This document shows positions 1-10,457 of a DNA stretch of 64,000 nucleotides, one piece after another; positions within the stretch are counted from its first letter, which is position 1, and each line of letters starts with the position of its first letter. Origin of the DNA: Paratractidigestivibacter sp963630635. GTDB lineage: Bacteria > Actinomycetota > Coriobacteriia > Coriobacteriales > Atopobiaceae. Both the position numbers and the translations under genes were made by a program. The stretch covers positions 1-64,000 of the forward strand of contig CAVGOA010000005.1 of the NCBI GenBank assembly GCA_963630635.1. The letters run 5' to 3'. The notes under the pieces are model-generated. The model was not told where the DNA came from. It made no database searches and worked only from the letters and a program-made list of their open reading frames with translations.

Positions 1-36
1 AGTAGTCCGTGGGAGAGCAGGACGCCGCTGACCACC
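1..36 (+). rRNA. rrf: 5S rRNA, 3' end (5' part outside window)
   Basis: The window opens inside a 5S rRNA gene. GTGGGAGAGCAGGACGCCG at 9-27 matches the conserved 3' part of bacterial 5S rRNA, and the following CTGACCACC would close the terminal helix with the missing 5' end. The exact 3' end (about 36) is estimated. A strong terminator follows at 71, as expected at the end of a ribosomal RNA operon, so an rRNA operon probably lies just upstream. Confidence 0.8.
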
Positions 37-70
37 TTGGGGCGTTTCGCTGTTTAAGAGCACCTTTGGA

Positions 71-104
71 GACCCCGTCTCGCTGAGAGACGGGGTCTTT
101 TTTT
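71..104 (+). terminator. Rho-independent terminator of the rRNA operon
   Basis: GACCCCGTCTC (71-81) and GAGACGGGGTC (87-97) form a perfect 11-bp stem with a GCTGA loop, followed by seven T residues. It lies about 35 bp after the 5S rRNA end. Confidence 0.93.
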
Positions 105-454
105 GTTTACAACACTTGTATATTTTCTAGCTTTCAGGTTGTGTTCGTTTAGTTTTGTTAACCATGGCAAACTACCGTTCACCGGAAAGTCCTTCTCCGT
201 TAGTGGGGCGCTTAGAAACGGACGATAAACAGTAAATAGTGACTAGTGCCCCCAATGAAATAGTGCAGTTTCTCTACCTGCGGTTTCACTTTTCTATCAG
301 AAACCTTTCAGTAATCTATCAACATAAAAGTCCAAACTAATATACCGTTTGCCGTTTTATCTAATTCATCCTTATATCTGCAGGTAATCTGTGTCCTACC
401 GGTTTTTCACATGCTATTCCCTTTTACAACATGTTACTAATTGGAGGCCCAGTT
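105..454 (+). promoter_or_regulatory. AT-rich leader of the BTAD-type regulator gene
   Basis: This 350-bp stretch holds no gene. It is clearly richer in A/T than the rest of the window. Two 9-bp direct repeats, ACCGTTCAC at 174-182 and TCCGTTAGT at 196-204, are 13 bp apart, a layout typical of LytTR-family binding sites. A further ACCGTTTGCC lies at 344-353. A ribosome binding site GGAGG (443-447) sits 7 nt before the ATG at 455. I could not fix a convincing -35/-10 pair. Confidence 0.45.
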
Positions 455-3403
455 ATGCCTATTGGTGGTTCATGGGGTTCGAAGCTGCCTGATAAAGCTC
501 CCTCGTCGCTGCTGGATTTAGCTAAGCCCTTGTGCATGGAGCTTGTCTCGCAACTCGATATGATCCACTTGGTTGTTTTCTATGGCGAGCCCGGTCTTGG
601 ACTCGGTGATATCCAGGACTGCCTTCTAAGACTTCTTGTTATGGACGGACGCCGCCTTTATACCTTTTCTGGTAACAAGGCAAATCCGACGAAGTCGTCT
701 GATTCCTTGGTGCGTTTTGCTCGCAAGGTTATTCGCGATGAATCGCCCGCTGGTTCTGTGGTTGTCATCCAGCAGCTTCCTGCGTCTGACGAGATGGAGA
801 CACGCAGGCAGGTCAAAGCTATCAAGCGCATTATGGAGGCGGGGTTCTCGGTTGTCTTGTCGCTTGAGCCAGAGTCCTTCTCTGTGCTTGAGTCCTTTGA
901 TGTTTACAGGCTTCTTGATACTAAGACGTTGACCGATTACGTGCGTGATGTGGATGCTTCTATACATTGCCACGCTGGATGTTTTGAGCTGTCCAGAGGT
1001 ATTCCCCTGCTCTATCTGGCGCTTCTTAACTCGGCTTTTATCGTTGACGGGTTTGCGCCAATTCAATACATGGAACGGCTCTCTGACGCCGTCTCTCTAA
1101 GCGTGGGGCCTGGTTTAACCGACGAAGAGACCGAGTTTAGGCTGTATCTCTATCTTCTTGGCTCTGGCTCTTTAGAGGACGTCGAGGAAGATCTTGGGTT
1201 TAAGGCTAGGGAGCTCTTCCAAGAGCTTGGGAACCAGTCGTCTTTGTTTGGCGTGTCTTTGCGCGAGGGGACGTTTCTTACGCTTGCCGAACAGGCGAAG
1301 CTGCCCCTTGATTTTCTGTTTGACTCGTTGCGTTTTCCGTTGAAGCGCTGTCTTGAGGTTGTGTATAGGGCTGCCGGCGCCTTGTTTAAAAGGGATAGGG
1401 TGCGCTCCGTTGCTGTGGCAAAACATCTTAAGGGTGAGCTGCTTGGCCGTTATGTGCTGGACTTTGGTGACGAGTTGCTTGATATGGGCGAGTTTTCCCT
1501 GGTGAGAAGCGGGTTGGCGGCCGCAAGGTTTGCAGAGGATATCGATCAGAACATGAAATGGGCCTTGGAGGCGGCGCTTGACGCCATGACCGAGAGGCGC
1601 TTCTCGCCGTCTGCGTATAAGGTCCTAACGCCCGATTACATAGAGAATTTCTCGGCTGGGAATGCGCGGGCTAGGTCTGCGCTGCTGTTTGTTGATGCTC
1701 GTCTGCGTTTTTGCGGAGAAGTGCGCGAGGGGTATGAGCTTGATTCGACAATTGATACGGCCCAGTCACGGCTGAGACTGCATGCAAACGTGTTTAGGCA
1801 CATCATAAGGGGTGAGCTGAGCGAGGCGATCGAGCTCTTTGTTGGCAATTCGTTTGCATGCCAGCAGCCTACCATCTCGTCTTCGTTGTTGGCGTTGGAT
1901 GCCGAGTTGATACGCCTTATGAACTGCGACTCGTTGGCAAGCGGGGGTATTTGGTTTAACAAGAGCAGGGATTTCCTGGGTCGTATTGGACAAAATGCGA
2001 CCCTTGATTACCTGAGCGTCGTAACGGGTTTACAGGATCTCTTTAGCGATATGGCAGAAGACACTGGCAGCAATTATGTGCCCAGGCCAAGGCTCTCTGA
2101 AGATGAATTAATTAAAGCATTTATGTTGATTGAACAGTCGTTCTCGCACATGGGCCATGGTGTTTGGACACATGCTGTTGTCGAGGCTAAGCTCGCCTAT
2201 GGCGCTCTTTGTTCCACCGAAGCCCAGACGCTCAAAGACATGGCCAATCTCTTGTCGTGCGTTGCGCGCGATACGCTTGGGGAATGTGCGACGATTGAGC
2301 CCGATTCGTGTGTGCCAAGCATGCGGCTGATCGCCACGCTGGTTGCGCGTGCGCTTGATTCTGCGGACGACTGCGCGCCGTACAGCTTGAAAACCAGGAA
2401 TCTGCATAGAGGGAATACCTGGTTTATCTTGCTGCTTTCGAACGGGGTCGAGCCCTTCTCCACGCGGTTTGACGACGAGCTGTTTCCAGAATGGAGAAGG
2501 GCTTTGGCAGCGGCGAGAAAAACCGTGTGTCCAGCCTACGGCATGCGCGAGATGGCGCCGATCGTCTTGCTGGAACCAAAGGACAGCGAGGATGGTGATA
2601 AGGCCCCCAAGCTTGTGAAGAACAAGCCGGTCGAGAAGATACGCATCAATTTGTTGGGCGACTTCTCGCTGTGCATTGGGCCAAGGGTGGTCGACGCCGC
2701 GCGGCTTGAGCAGAGGTCGTCGAAGGTGATGCTGGAGTTCTTGGTTCTGCATAAACGGTACAGCGCCGGTCAGGCAAAGCTGTTTGAGCAGCTTTGGCCG
2801 AGCTTTACGTATGAGGCTGCGCACGACAGGATGTATCAGACCAAGTCGCACATTAGGAAGGTGCTGAGAAGCGCTGGGTTCACAGCCGATCCTTTTGTGA
2901 GCGGCCGCGCAAACGGGACGGTTGGCTTGGACCCGGGCCTGGTGAGCTGCGACGTTGACGAGCTTATGGACAAGGCACGCTCAACGATAATGGAGAAAGA
3001 TGATGTGAGGACCATCGAGTTGGCACTGGAGACCGAGGGGCTTTACTCCGGCGACCTGTGGGTGCCCACAAGCGATGTAACAGGCTATGTGACCCATATG
3101 GCGGCGACGATTAAGACGGTGTACACCGATGCACTGCTGTCTGGTGCCGAGGCGGCTTATAAGACCGGTCGCCTGCGCGTGGCTTCCAGGCTTGCGCACA
3201 GCGCGCTTCTCACCGAGTCGATGCGAGAAGACGCCGAGATGGTCCTGCTTAGAGCTCTAAAAGATAGTGGCCGCAGTAAGGAAGCGGCAGAAAACTACGG
3301 GCAGTTTTGCCAAAACATGGCAGAAGTCGCCGGCAGGCCGCCGTCAAGGCAGCTGAGGGCCCTGGCCACCGAGCTGTCGCTTCCGTGTGAGCTAAGTGCC
3401 TAA
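455..3403 (+). CDS. MalT/SARP-like transcriptional regulator with BTAD domain
   Basis: A 982-residue cytoplasmic regulator. The C-terminal part holds an OmpR-type winged helix (about residues 728-830; INLLGDFSLCIG, then KSHIRKVLR) followed by an alpha-helical BTAD domain (about 840-975), the combination seen in SARP and AfsR-type activators. The N-terminal third resembles a STAND/MalT-type NTPase, but the expected P-loop place reads GEPGLGLGD (44-52) and lacks the GK[ST] needed for nucleotide binding. The middle is helical and TPR-like. The start at 455 is chosen over an ATG at 431 because GGAGG lies 7 nt before it. Codon use is more A/T-rich than in the following secA. Target genes and signal are unknown; it stands alone between an rRNA operon and secA. 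Confidence 0.8.
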   Translation: MPIGGSWGSKLPDKAPSSLLDLAKPLCMELVSQLDMIHLVVFYGEPGLGLGDIQDCLLRLLVMDGRRLYTFSGNKANPTKSSDSLVRFARKVIRDESPAGSVVVIQQLPASDEMETRRQVKAIKRIMEAGFSVVLSLEPESFSVLESFDVYRLLDTKTLTDYVRDVDASIHCHAGCFELSRGIPLLYLALLNSAFIVDGFAPIQYMERLSDAVSLSVGPGLTDEETEFRLYLYLLGSGSLEDVEEDLGFKARELFQELGNQSSLFGVSLREGTFLTLAEQAKLPLDFLFDSLRFPLKRCLEVVYRAAGALFKRDRVRSVAVAKHLKGELLGRYVLDFGDELLDMGEFSLVRSGLAAARFAEDIDQNMKWALEAALDAMTERRFSPSAYKVLTPDYIENFSAGNARARSALLFVDARLRFCGEVREGYELDSTIDTAQSRLRLHANVFRHIIRGELSEAIELFVGNSFACQQPTISSSLLALDAELIRLMNCDSLASGGIWFNKSRDFLGRIGQNATLDYLSVVTGLQDLFSDMAEDTGSNYVPRPRLSEDELIKAFMLIEQSFSHMGHGVWTHAVVEAKLAYGALCSTEAQTLKDMANLLSCVARDTLGECATIEPDSCVPSMRLIATLVARALDSADDCAPYSLKTRNLHRGNTWFILLLSNGVEPFSTRFDDELFPEWRRALAAARKTVCPAYGMREMAPIVLLEPKDSEDGDKAPKLVKNKPVEKIRINLLGDFSLCIGPRVVDAARLEQRSSKVMLEFLVLHKRYSAGQAKLFEQLWPSFTYEAAHDRMYQTKSHIRKVLRSAGFTADPFVSGRANGTVGLDPGLVSCDVDELMDKARSTIMEKDDVRTIELALETEGLYSGDLWVPTSDVTGYVTHMAATIKTVYTDALLSGAEAAYKTGRLRVASRLAHSALLTESMREDAEMVLLRALKDSGRSKEAAENYGQFCQNMAEVAGRPPSRQLRALATELSLPCELSA

Positions 3404-3521
3404 GGGTGCTGTTTTAGTTGAGACTCTAATATCGTGTCGTATCTGTTACGAGATACCAGTAAAGTGATGAAAGCATGCACCCTTCCAGGCATTTGCCTGA
3501 TGACGACGCTGAGGATTTACC

Positions 3522-6317
3522 ATGGCAAATTTTCTCTCTAAGCTGCTCTCCATTGGTGCCGATAAGGAGCTTAAGGAGTATGAGCGCATAACCAAGCAGG
3601 TCAATGACCTTGAGCCCAAGTACGAGGCGATGTCCGACGACGAGCTTAAGACGCAGACCGAGGTCTTTCGCAAGCGCTATGCTGATGGCGAGACCTTAGA
3701 CGACCTTCTCCCCGACGCCTTTGCTGCAGTGCGTGAGGCTTCCAAGCGCACGACCGGCCTGCGTCACTTTGACGTGCAGATCATTGGCGCCATCGCGCTC
3801 CACCGTGGCACCATTGCCGAGATGAAGACCGGCGAGGGCAAGACGCTGGTCTCGACCTTGGCTGGCTACCTCAACGCCATTCCCGGCAAGGGCGTGCACA
3901 TCGTCACCGTCAACGACTACCTGGCCAAGCGCGACTCTGAGTGGATGGGTAAGATCTACCGCTTCTTGGGCATGGAGGTTGGTCTTCTGCAGAACGGCAT
4001 GAAGATCAGCATGAAGAAGCCCGCCTATGCGGCTGATGTCACCTACGGCACCAACTCGGAGTTTGGCTTCGACTACCTGCGCGACAACATGGTGACCCGT
4101 CCCAACCAGCGCGTTCAGCGTGGCCACAACTTTGCCATCGTCGACGAGGCCGACTCCATCTTGATCGATGAGGCCAGGACCCCGCTTATCATCTCTGGCG
4201 CGGGCACCAAGTCGGCCAGCACCTACAAGGACTTCGCGCGCGCCGTCCGCGGCCTTATCCCCGAGGTCGACTTCGAGATGGACGAGGCCAAGCACACCAT
4301 CGCCACGACCGAGGAAGGCCTTAAGAAGGTCGAGAGGAACCTTGGCATCGAGGACATCTATGCCGATGAGTCCGGCCAGCTGGTTAACCACCTGCAGCAG
4401 GCCCTGAAGGCCGAGTACATGTTCCACCGCGACCAGCAGTACGTGGTCACCGACGGTGAGGTCAAGATCGTCGACGAGTTCACCGGCCGCATCATGGAGG
4501 GCAGGCGTTACTCCGAGGGCCTGCACCAGGCGATCGAGGCCAAGGAAGGCGTGATTGTCAAGGAAGAGAACCAGACTCTGGCGACCATTACCTTGCAGAA
4601 CTACTTCCTGATGTACGACAAGCTCTCTGGCATGACCGGTACCGCTATGACCGAGGACGCCGAGTTCCGCGAGGTCTATCACATCCCCGTTCAGGTGATC
4701 CCGTCCAACAAGCCGGTTATCCGCGAGGACCACGACGACCTGGTCTATCGCACCGTGGACGCCAAGTTCAAGGCCGTGGCCGATGACGTCTGCGAGCGCC
4801 ACGCCAAGGGCCAGCCTTGCCTGGTGGGCACCGTCTCTATCGAGAACTCCGAGAAGCTCTCGCGCATCCTGGACAAGCGCGGCATCAAGCACAACGTCCT
4901 TAACGCCAAGTTCCACGAGCGCGAGGCCCAGATTGTCGCGCAGGCTGGCCGCGAGGGTGCTGTTACCATCGCAACCAACATGGCCGGTCGTGGTACCGAC
5001 ATCTTGCTGGGCGGCAACCCCGAGCTCATCTCGCTGGACCTGCTGCGCCAGGACGGCATTGACCTTGAGGAGGCCACGGGCGAGCAGCGCGTCGAGGCCA
5101 TGGCCCGCGCCAAGGAGATGTGCGCCATCGAGCACGACCACGTGCTTGCCGCCGGCGGCCTGTGCGTCATTGGTACCGAGCGCCACGAGAGCCGTCGTAT
5201 TGACAACCAGCTCCGCGGCCGTGCGGGCCGTCAGGGCGACCCGGGCGAGACCCAGTTCTACCTGTCCCTTGAAGACGACCTCATGCGCCTGTTTGGCGGC
5301 GATCGCATGGACAAGATCGCGGCCATGATGACCAAGTACGACATGCCCGATGACATGCCTATCCAGCACAAGATCGTGAGCAAGGCCGTCGAGAGCGCCC
5401 AGCGCAAGGTCGAGGAAGTCAACTTCTCGATGCGTAAGAACGTCCTTGACTACGACAACGTTATGAACAAGCAGCGCCAGGTCATCTACGAAGAGCGCAA
5501 CAAGATCTTGGACGGCAAGGACCTTAACGCCCACATCGACGAGGTCACCTTCGACACCGTTCAGCGCAAGGTTGCCGAGTTCTGCCCCGAGACCTCTCAC
5601 CGCGAGGATTGGGATATCGAGGGCCTGGACAAGTGGCTCGAGGAGCTCACCGGTCACAAGGACGTTCCTTCTTACTCTGATGATGACGAGCAGGGCGACA
5701 TCGCAGAGGCCGTGGACAAGTTTGTCGATAAGGCATTTGCCGAGAAGTCCGAGCGTCTTGGCGAGAACATCATGCAGACCCTGTCTTCTCAGGTCATGCT
5801 GCGCGTCATCGATACCCGTTGGATGACCTACCTGCAGGAGATGGACTACCTCAAGACCGGTATTGGCCTGCGCGGCTTTGGTCAGCGCGACCCGCTGGTC
5901 GAGTACAAGTCCGAGGCATACGCTGCCTTTACCGAGCTTGTTAACACCATGTACGAGGACTACCTGCGCACCATCCTGCGCATCGAGGTCATGAACGGCC
6001 CTGCCCGCCAGGCCCCCGTGGTCACCACCGAGGAGCCCGATGAGCTGCGCGGTGCCCAGTACTCTGGCCCCAGCGAGGCCGATAGCGCCCAGCTTGTTGC
6101 CCGTGCCCAGGCGGCACGCGGCGCTAGCCACGCGGCTCCCGTTCCTACGCGCGGCAACGCGGCGGGCCCCGGCCCTCAGGGCGCCAACCCCGGCGCTTCC
6201 AAGCCCAGGACCTATCGTAAGTCCGAGGATCCCGATCCCTACGTGGGCGTTGGCCGCAACGACCTGTGCCCCTGCGGCAGCGGCAAGAAGTTCAAGAACT
6301 GCCACGGTAGGAACTAG
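3522..6317 (+). CDS. secA: SecA preprotein translocase ATPase
   Basis: A 931-residue motor ATPase that pushes unfolded preproteins through SecYEG. Visible landmarks are Walker A MKTGEGKT (about residue 103), the DEAD box (208-211), the TNMAGRGTDI motif, the QLRGRAGRQGDPG arginine-finger region, the helical scaffold, and a C-terminal zinc motif CPCGSGKKFKNCH. Before this lies a flexible Ala/Pro/Gly-rich linker. Length is normal for the family. A GAGG precedes the ATG at 3522. prfB begins 3 nt after the stop, so the two genes are translated together, a pairing common in other bacteria. Confidence 0.98.
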   Translation: MANFLSKLLSIGADKELKEYERITKQVNDLEPKYEAMSDDELKTQTEVFRKRYADGETLDDLLPDAFAAVREASKRTTGLRHFDVQIIGAIALHRGTIAEMKTGEGKTLVSTLAGYLNAIPGKGVHIVTVNDYLAKRDSEWMGKIYRFLGMEVGLLQNGMKISMKKPAYAADVTYGTNSEFGFDYLRDNMVTRPNQRVQRGHNFAIVDEADSILIDEARTPLIISGAGTKSASTYKDFARAVRGLIPEVDFEMDEAKHTIATTEEGLKKVERNLGIEDIYADESGQLVNHLQQALKAEYMFHRDQQYVVTDGEVKIVDEFTGRIMEGRRYSEGLHQAIEAKEGVIVKEENQTLATITLQNYFLMYDKLSGMTGTAMTEDAEFREVYHIPVQVIPSNKPVIREDHDDLVYRTVDAKFKAVADDVCERHAKGQPCLVGTVSIENSEKLSRILDKRGIKHNVLNAKFHEREAQIVAQAGREGAVTIATNMAGRGTDILLGGNPELISLDLLRQDGIDLEEATGEQRVEAMARAKEMCAIEHDHVLAAGGLCVIGTERHESRRIDNQLRGRAGRQGDPGETQFYLSLEDDLMRLFGGDRMDKIAAMMTKYDMPDDMPIQHKIVSKAVESAQRKVEEVNFSMRKNVLDYDNVMNKQRQVIYEERNKILDGKDLNAHIDEVTFDTVQRKVAEFCPETSHREDWDIEGLDKWLEELTGHKDVPSYSDDDEQGDIAEAVDKFVDKAFAEKSERLGENIMQTLSSQVMLRVIDTRWMTYLQEMDYLKTGIGLRGFGQRDPLVEYKSEAYAAFTELVNTMYEDYLRTILRIEVMNGPARQAPVVTTEEPDELRGAQYSGPSEADSAQLVARAQAARGASHAAPVPTRGNAAGPGPQGANPGASKPRTYRKSEDPDPYVGVGRNDLCPCGSGKKFKNCHGRN

Positions 6318-6320
6318 TAC

Positions 6321-7447
<1,127 letters not shown>

Positions 7448-7451
<4 letters not shown>

Positions 7452-8320
7452 GCAGCAACCGTTGGCGCATAAGGGTCAGGGACTTTGTTCTTATCGTCTT
7501 GGGCTCTGCCGTCTTTGCGGTTGGCGTTGACTGCTTTGAGGTTCCTAATGGCCTGGCCGCCGGTGGCGTTACGGGTCTGGCTACCGTTTTCTATGCCCTG
7601 GCGCAGGCCGCGGGCTTCTACCTGCCAGTGGGTATGCAGACCATTGCCATGAATGTGCTGCTCATGCTGCTGGTCATTAAATCGGGCAACCGAGGCTATA
7701 TCCTGCGCACCGTGTTGGGCATCATCGCCTGCGGTTTGTTCACCGATGCCTTGGCGCCGTTCTTGCCGGCCATGGGCACAAACGACCTGCTCTTTGCCGC
7801 GTTGTGGGGCGGCGTCATCACCGGTGTTGGCCTGGGGCTTGTCTTTATGACCGGCGGAAACACCGGCGGTACCGATATTCTGGCGCAGCTGCTGTCTCGC
7901 AAGTTGGGCCTGCCGGTGGGAACCACGTGCATCATCGTGGATGGTGTGATCATTGCTATCTCGGCTCCGGTCTTCTCGCTGGAAAATGCGCTGTATGCGG
8001 CCGTGGCCATGTACATCAGCGGCAAGGTCATCGATATGGTGATCGACGGCCCGCGCTCCGAGCGCGCGGCCTATATCATCTCGACCGAGCACGCCAAGAT
8101 CGCCAACGAGATTCTCTATACCATGAACCGCGGCTGCACCGAGCTTCAGGCACGCGGCTTGTGGAGCGGCAACGATCGCCCCGTCTTGTTCTGCGTGCTG
8201 GGCAGGTCCCAAACCCCGCTGCTCAAGCAGATCGTCGCAGAGATTGACCCCGAGGCCATCGTGATCATCTCGGAGGTTCACGAGGCCTTTGGTGAGGGCT
8301 TTGGCAGCATTAGCTCGTAG
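7448..8320 (+). CDS. YitT family membrane protein (DUF161 + DUF2179)
   Basis: A 290-residue integral membrane protein of the YitT family. The first 200 residues carry about five hydrophobic segments (FVLIVLGSAVFAVGV, a glycine-rich LAAGGVTGLATVF, and later FMTGGNTGGTDILAQLL). The last 80 residues form a soluble DUF2179 domain (YIISTEHAKIANEIL to ISEVHEAFGEGF). The GTG start at 7448 overlaps the prfB stop and has AGGAG 7 nt upstream, so it is translationally coupled. The function of YitT proteins is not settled, and the position after prfB does not suggest one. Confidence 0.85.
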
Positions 8321-8362
8321 GGGAGAGCGTGGTCCTGCGTTCCCGCGGTCGTCGCCCTGCCG

Positions 8363-9178
8363 CTAACTCCTTAGTGACGCCGGTGAGAGGACCCTCGAGT
8401 CGCTGGGGGCAAGAACCGGGTCAACCCGCACGACTTGCTTGACGCCAAACGCCTCTAGTAACGAGACCTGGTCGTCGGTAGCGCCGGTGTCGGTGATGAG
8501 AAGGTCAATCTCGTCGGTCGAGCCAAACTGGAAGCTTGACGTGAGGCCAAGTTTGGACGAATCGGCCATGATGACGTGCTTTTGCGAACGCTGCATCATG
8601 GCGGTGTTAATCGCTGGCTCGGGCGAGGTGGCAGAGGTCAGGCCAAAGTTTGCCGAGAGGCCCGTGCAGCCCAGGAAGCACTTTGAAGCGGTCACGCGGC
8701 GGATCGAGGACAGCGCGACCTCGCCGGTCATGGACGCGCGTGGCGGACGAATCTCGCCGCCGGTAAGGATGACCTGCACGTTTTGGCGCTCTTCAAGCAG
8801 AAGCGCCTTGCCGTTGTTGGTGATGACGGTGACGTCTTGGGCGGTGATCCAGTCCAGGATGCCCAGGGCCGTGGCGCTGGTGTTGATAAAGATGCAGTCG
8901 CCATCGGTGACGTAGCGGGCTGCCTCGCGCGCAATGGCCTTGTTAGCGCGCACTTGGCGAGAACCCGACGGGCGACCCAGGGGATTGAGTAGGGTGGCGG
9001 TGCCGTACTGGCGTGTGAGAATCTGTTGGGACTCCAGGTAGTCAAGGTCGCGGCGGATGGTGAGGGCCGAGACGCCAAAGCGCTCGGCAAGCTCGGAGAC
9101 GCTCACTTGACCGCGCTTCTCCAGGATGGCGGTGATTTCGTTCCTGCGCGAGGCGACAAAGGCTTTGCTTCGCTTCAT
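8363..9178 (-). CDS. DeoR-family transcriptional repressor of the divergent PTS locus
   Basis: A 271-residue DeoR/GlpR-type regulator and the only clear minus-strand gene in the window. The N-terminal helix-turn-helix (QVSVSELAERFGVSALTIRRDLDYLE, about residues 24-49) is followed by the DeoR sensor fold (about 75-250), which in this family binds a phosphorylated sugar. TAGGAA precedes the ATG on the minus strand. It is divergent from the IIA/IIB/IIC PTS operon, and TGAACGTT-type repeats lie in the 400-bp gap, including an inverted repeat 15-30 nt from its own start. This suggests it controls both itself and the PTS operon. The effector is probably an intermediate of that pathway. Confidence 0.9.
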   Translation of the reverse strand: MKRSKAFVASRRNEITAILEKRGQVSVSELAERFGVSALTIRRDLDYLESQQILTRQYGTATLLNPLGRPSGSRQVRANKAIAREAARYVTDGDCIFINTSATALGILDWITAQDVTVITNNGKALLLEERQNVQVILTGGEIRPPRASMTGEVALSSIRRVTASKCFLGCTGLSANFGLTSATSPEPAINTAMMQRSQKHVIMADSSKLGLTSSFQFGSTDEIDLLITDTGATDDQVSLLEAFGVKQVVRVDPVLAPSDSRVLSPASLRS

Positions 9179-9580
9179 GCTGGTTCCTACCTGTTCACTT
9201 ATATGAACGTATTAAAATTAATAACGTTCAAAGAATCATAACTAAATGATAGGTCCGTTATTAAATTCAACAGTCCAAAACGGTCGAAAACATAACAACC
9301 AATCGTGCGTATAGAACAATCATATAATTCATAACACTTGATTTACCTGCAATAACTATACTCTTAAACGTTCAAATAATTTCGAGGTTCGCAAGATAAC
9401 GGTCACCCGCCAAAACCAACCGTTCGGCGAAAGAGGGATTATTTGAGACGGAAATGTGGATTCCTCGTTGATGAATTCGCCGAGAAGTGCGATATTAATG
9501 AACGTTGAATTGGGTATTGGCACGGGCATGTTACGAAAAGGCGTCTAAGTGCCAACGACCTTTTAAGGAAGGTGAGTGCA
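9179..9580 (+). promoter_or_regulatory. Divergent control region with TGAACGTT operator repeats
   Basis: A 400-bp AT-rich gap between the DeoR gene and the PTS operon. GTTCA-N6-TGAAC forms an inverted repeat at 9193-9208 next to the DeoR start. AACGTTCA occurs at 9223-9230 and 9367-9374, and its complement TGAACGTT at 9499-9506. The last copy overlaps a possible -35 TTGAAT (9505-9510) that pairs at 18 bp with TGTTAC (9529-9534), a good place for repression of the PTS operon. ACCGTT-like words also occur at 9279 and 9398 (complement) and 9419. Confidence 0.6.
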
Positions 9581-10033
9581 TTGCTGAGTGATCTTCTCGA
9601 TGAGAGCCTCGTTCTTCTCAACGTCGAGGCCAGTGACTGGGAAGACGCCATCAGGAAGGCAGCACAGCCCCTGGTGGACAACAACAAGGTGACCCTGGGC
9701 TACGTCGACGACATCATCAAGGGTGTCAACGAGCTTGGTCCCTACATCGTCATCACCGAGCACGTGGCCCTGCCCCACGCTCGCCCCGAGTCCGGCGCGC
9801 TTGAGTCCGCCGTGGGCATCGTGACCCTCAAGGACCCCGTCGAGTTTGGCTCTGCCGACAACGACCCGGTCAAGTTCTTGTTCCCGCTCTCTGCCAAGGA
9901 CAACGGCAGCCACCTGTCTGCCCTTCAGTCCCTGGTCGAGCTGCTGAGCGACCCCGATTTCTTCGCCCAGCTCGAGAGCGCTGCTACGCCTAAGGATGTC
10001 GTGGAATTGGTCCACGCTAAGGAAGGAAGGTAA
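9581..10033 (+). CDS. PTS EIIA, mannitol/fructose/ascorbate (type-2) family
   Basis: A 150-residue soluble phosphocarrier that passes phosphate from HPr to the partner IIB. The phosphorylated histidine is most likely H66 in ITEHVALPHARPE, the family signature. The TTG at 9581 is taken as start because AAGGAAGG lies 8 nt upstream; the GTG at 9572 is too close to that site. It is the first gene of the PTS operon, 5 nt before IIB. The sequence fits UlaC/SgcA-like IIA proteins that work with ascorbate-type IIC. Confidence 0.88.
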   Translation: MLSDLLDESLVLLNVEASDWEDAIRKAAQPLVDNNKVTLGYVDDIIKGVNELGPYIVITEHVALPHARPESGALESAVGIVTLKDPVEFGSADNDPVKFLFPLSAKDNGSHLSALQSLVELLSDPDFFAQLESAATPKDVVELVHAKEGR

Positions 10034-10038
10034 TTAGA

Positions 10039-10335
10039 ATGGCTAAGACTTATCACGCTCTGGTTTGCTGCCGCGCCGGCATGGGCTCCTCGATGATGCT
10101 CAAGATCAAGATCGACCAGGTCATCAAGGAGAACGGCTACAACATCGAGACCGAGCACGGTAACCTGGACTCCCTCATTGGCTTCAACGGCGACCTGGTC
10201 ATCACCATGAGCGACCTCACCGACGAGCTCAACGCCGATCCTCGCGTTCCCTCTGCCGTGGGCATCACCAACATCGTCGACAAGGCCGAGATGAAGGAGA
10301 AGCTCTCCGCTTGGCTCGCCGAGCACGCCGAGTAA
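10039..10335 (+). CDS. PTS EIIB, ascorbate/galactitol type
   Basis: A 98-residue IIB that takes phosphate from IIA on a cysteine and gives it to the sugar at IIC. The loop CCRAGMGSSMML starts at residue 10, with C11 the likely phosphocysteine (C-x-x-G-x-G-S). Its length and small Rossmann-like pattern fit UlaB/SgcB. A GC-rich hairpin and about 120 nt separate it from IIC. Confidence 0.9.
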   Translation: MAKTYHALVCCRAGMGSSMMLKIKIDQVIKENGYNIETEHGNLDSLIGFNGDLVITMSDLTDELNADPRVPSAVGITNIVDKAEMKEKLSAWLAEHAE

Positions 10336-10356
10336 GATCTCGCGCTTGTCGTACCC

Positions 10357-10377
10357 CGGGGCCTCACGCAGGCCCCG
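10357..10377 (+). other. Intercistronic hairpin between IIB and IIC
   Basis: CGGGGCCT (10357-10364) and AGGCCCCG (10370-10377) form an 8-bp stem with a CACGC loop. No T-run follows. It may mark an RNA processing or stabilising site inside the PTS operon rather than a terminator. Confidence 0.5.
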
Positions 10378-10457
10378 ACCGCGCTTCTCGCGCACTAATT
10401 TGATTCCTGTCTGAGTAGGTCCGGATCAACTTCTAGTCACGCTGAAAGGAGAATCGC

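Noticed and set aside
9517..9533. TTGGCACG resembling a sigma-54 -24 box before the PTS operon
   Set aside because: The -12 part reads TGTTA without the needed GC, and no sigma-54 activator gene is near. A sigma-70 type promoter fits better.
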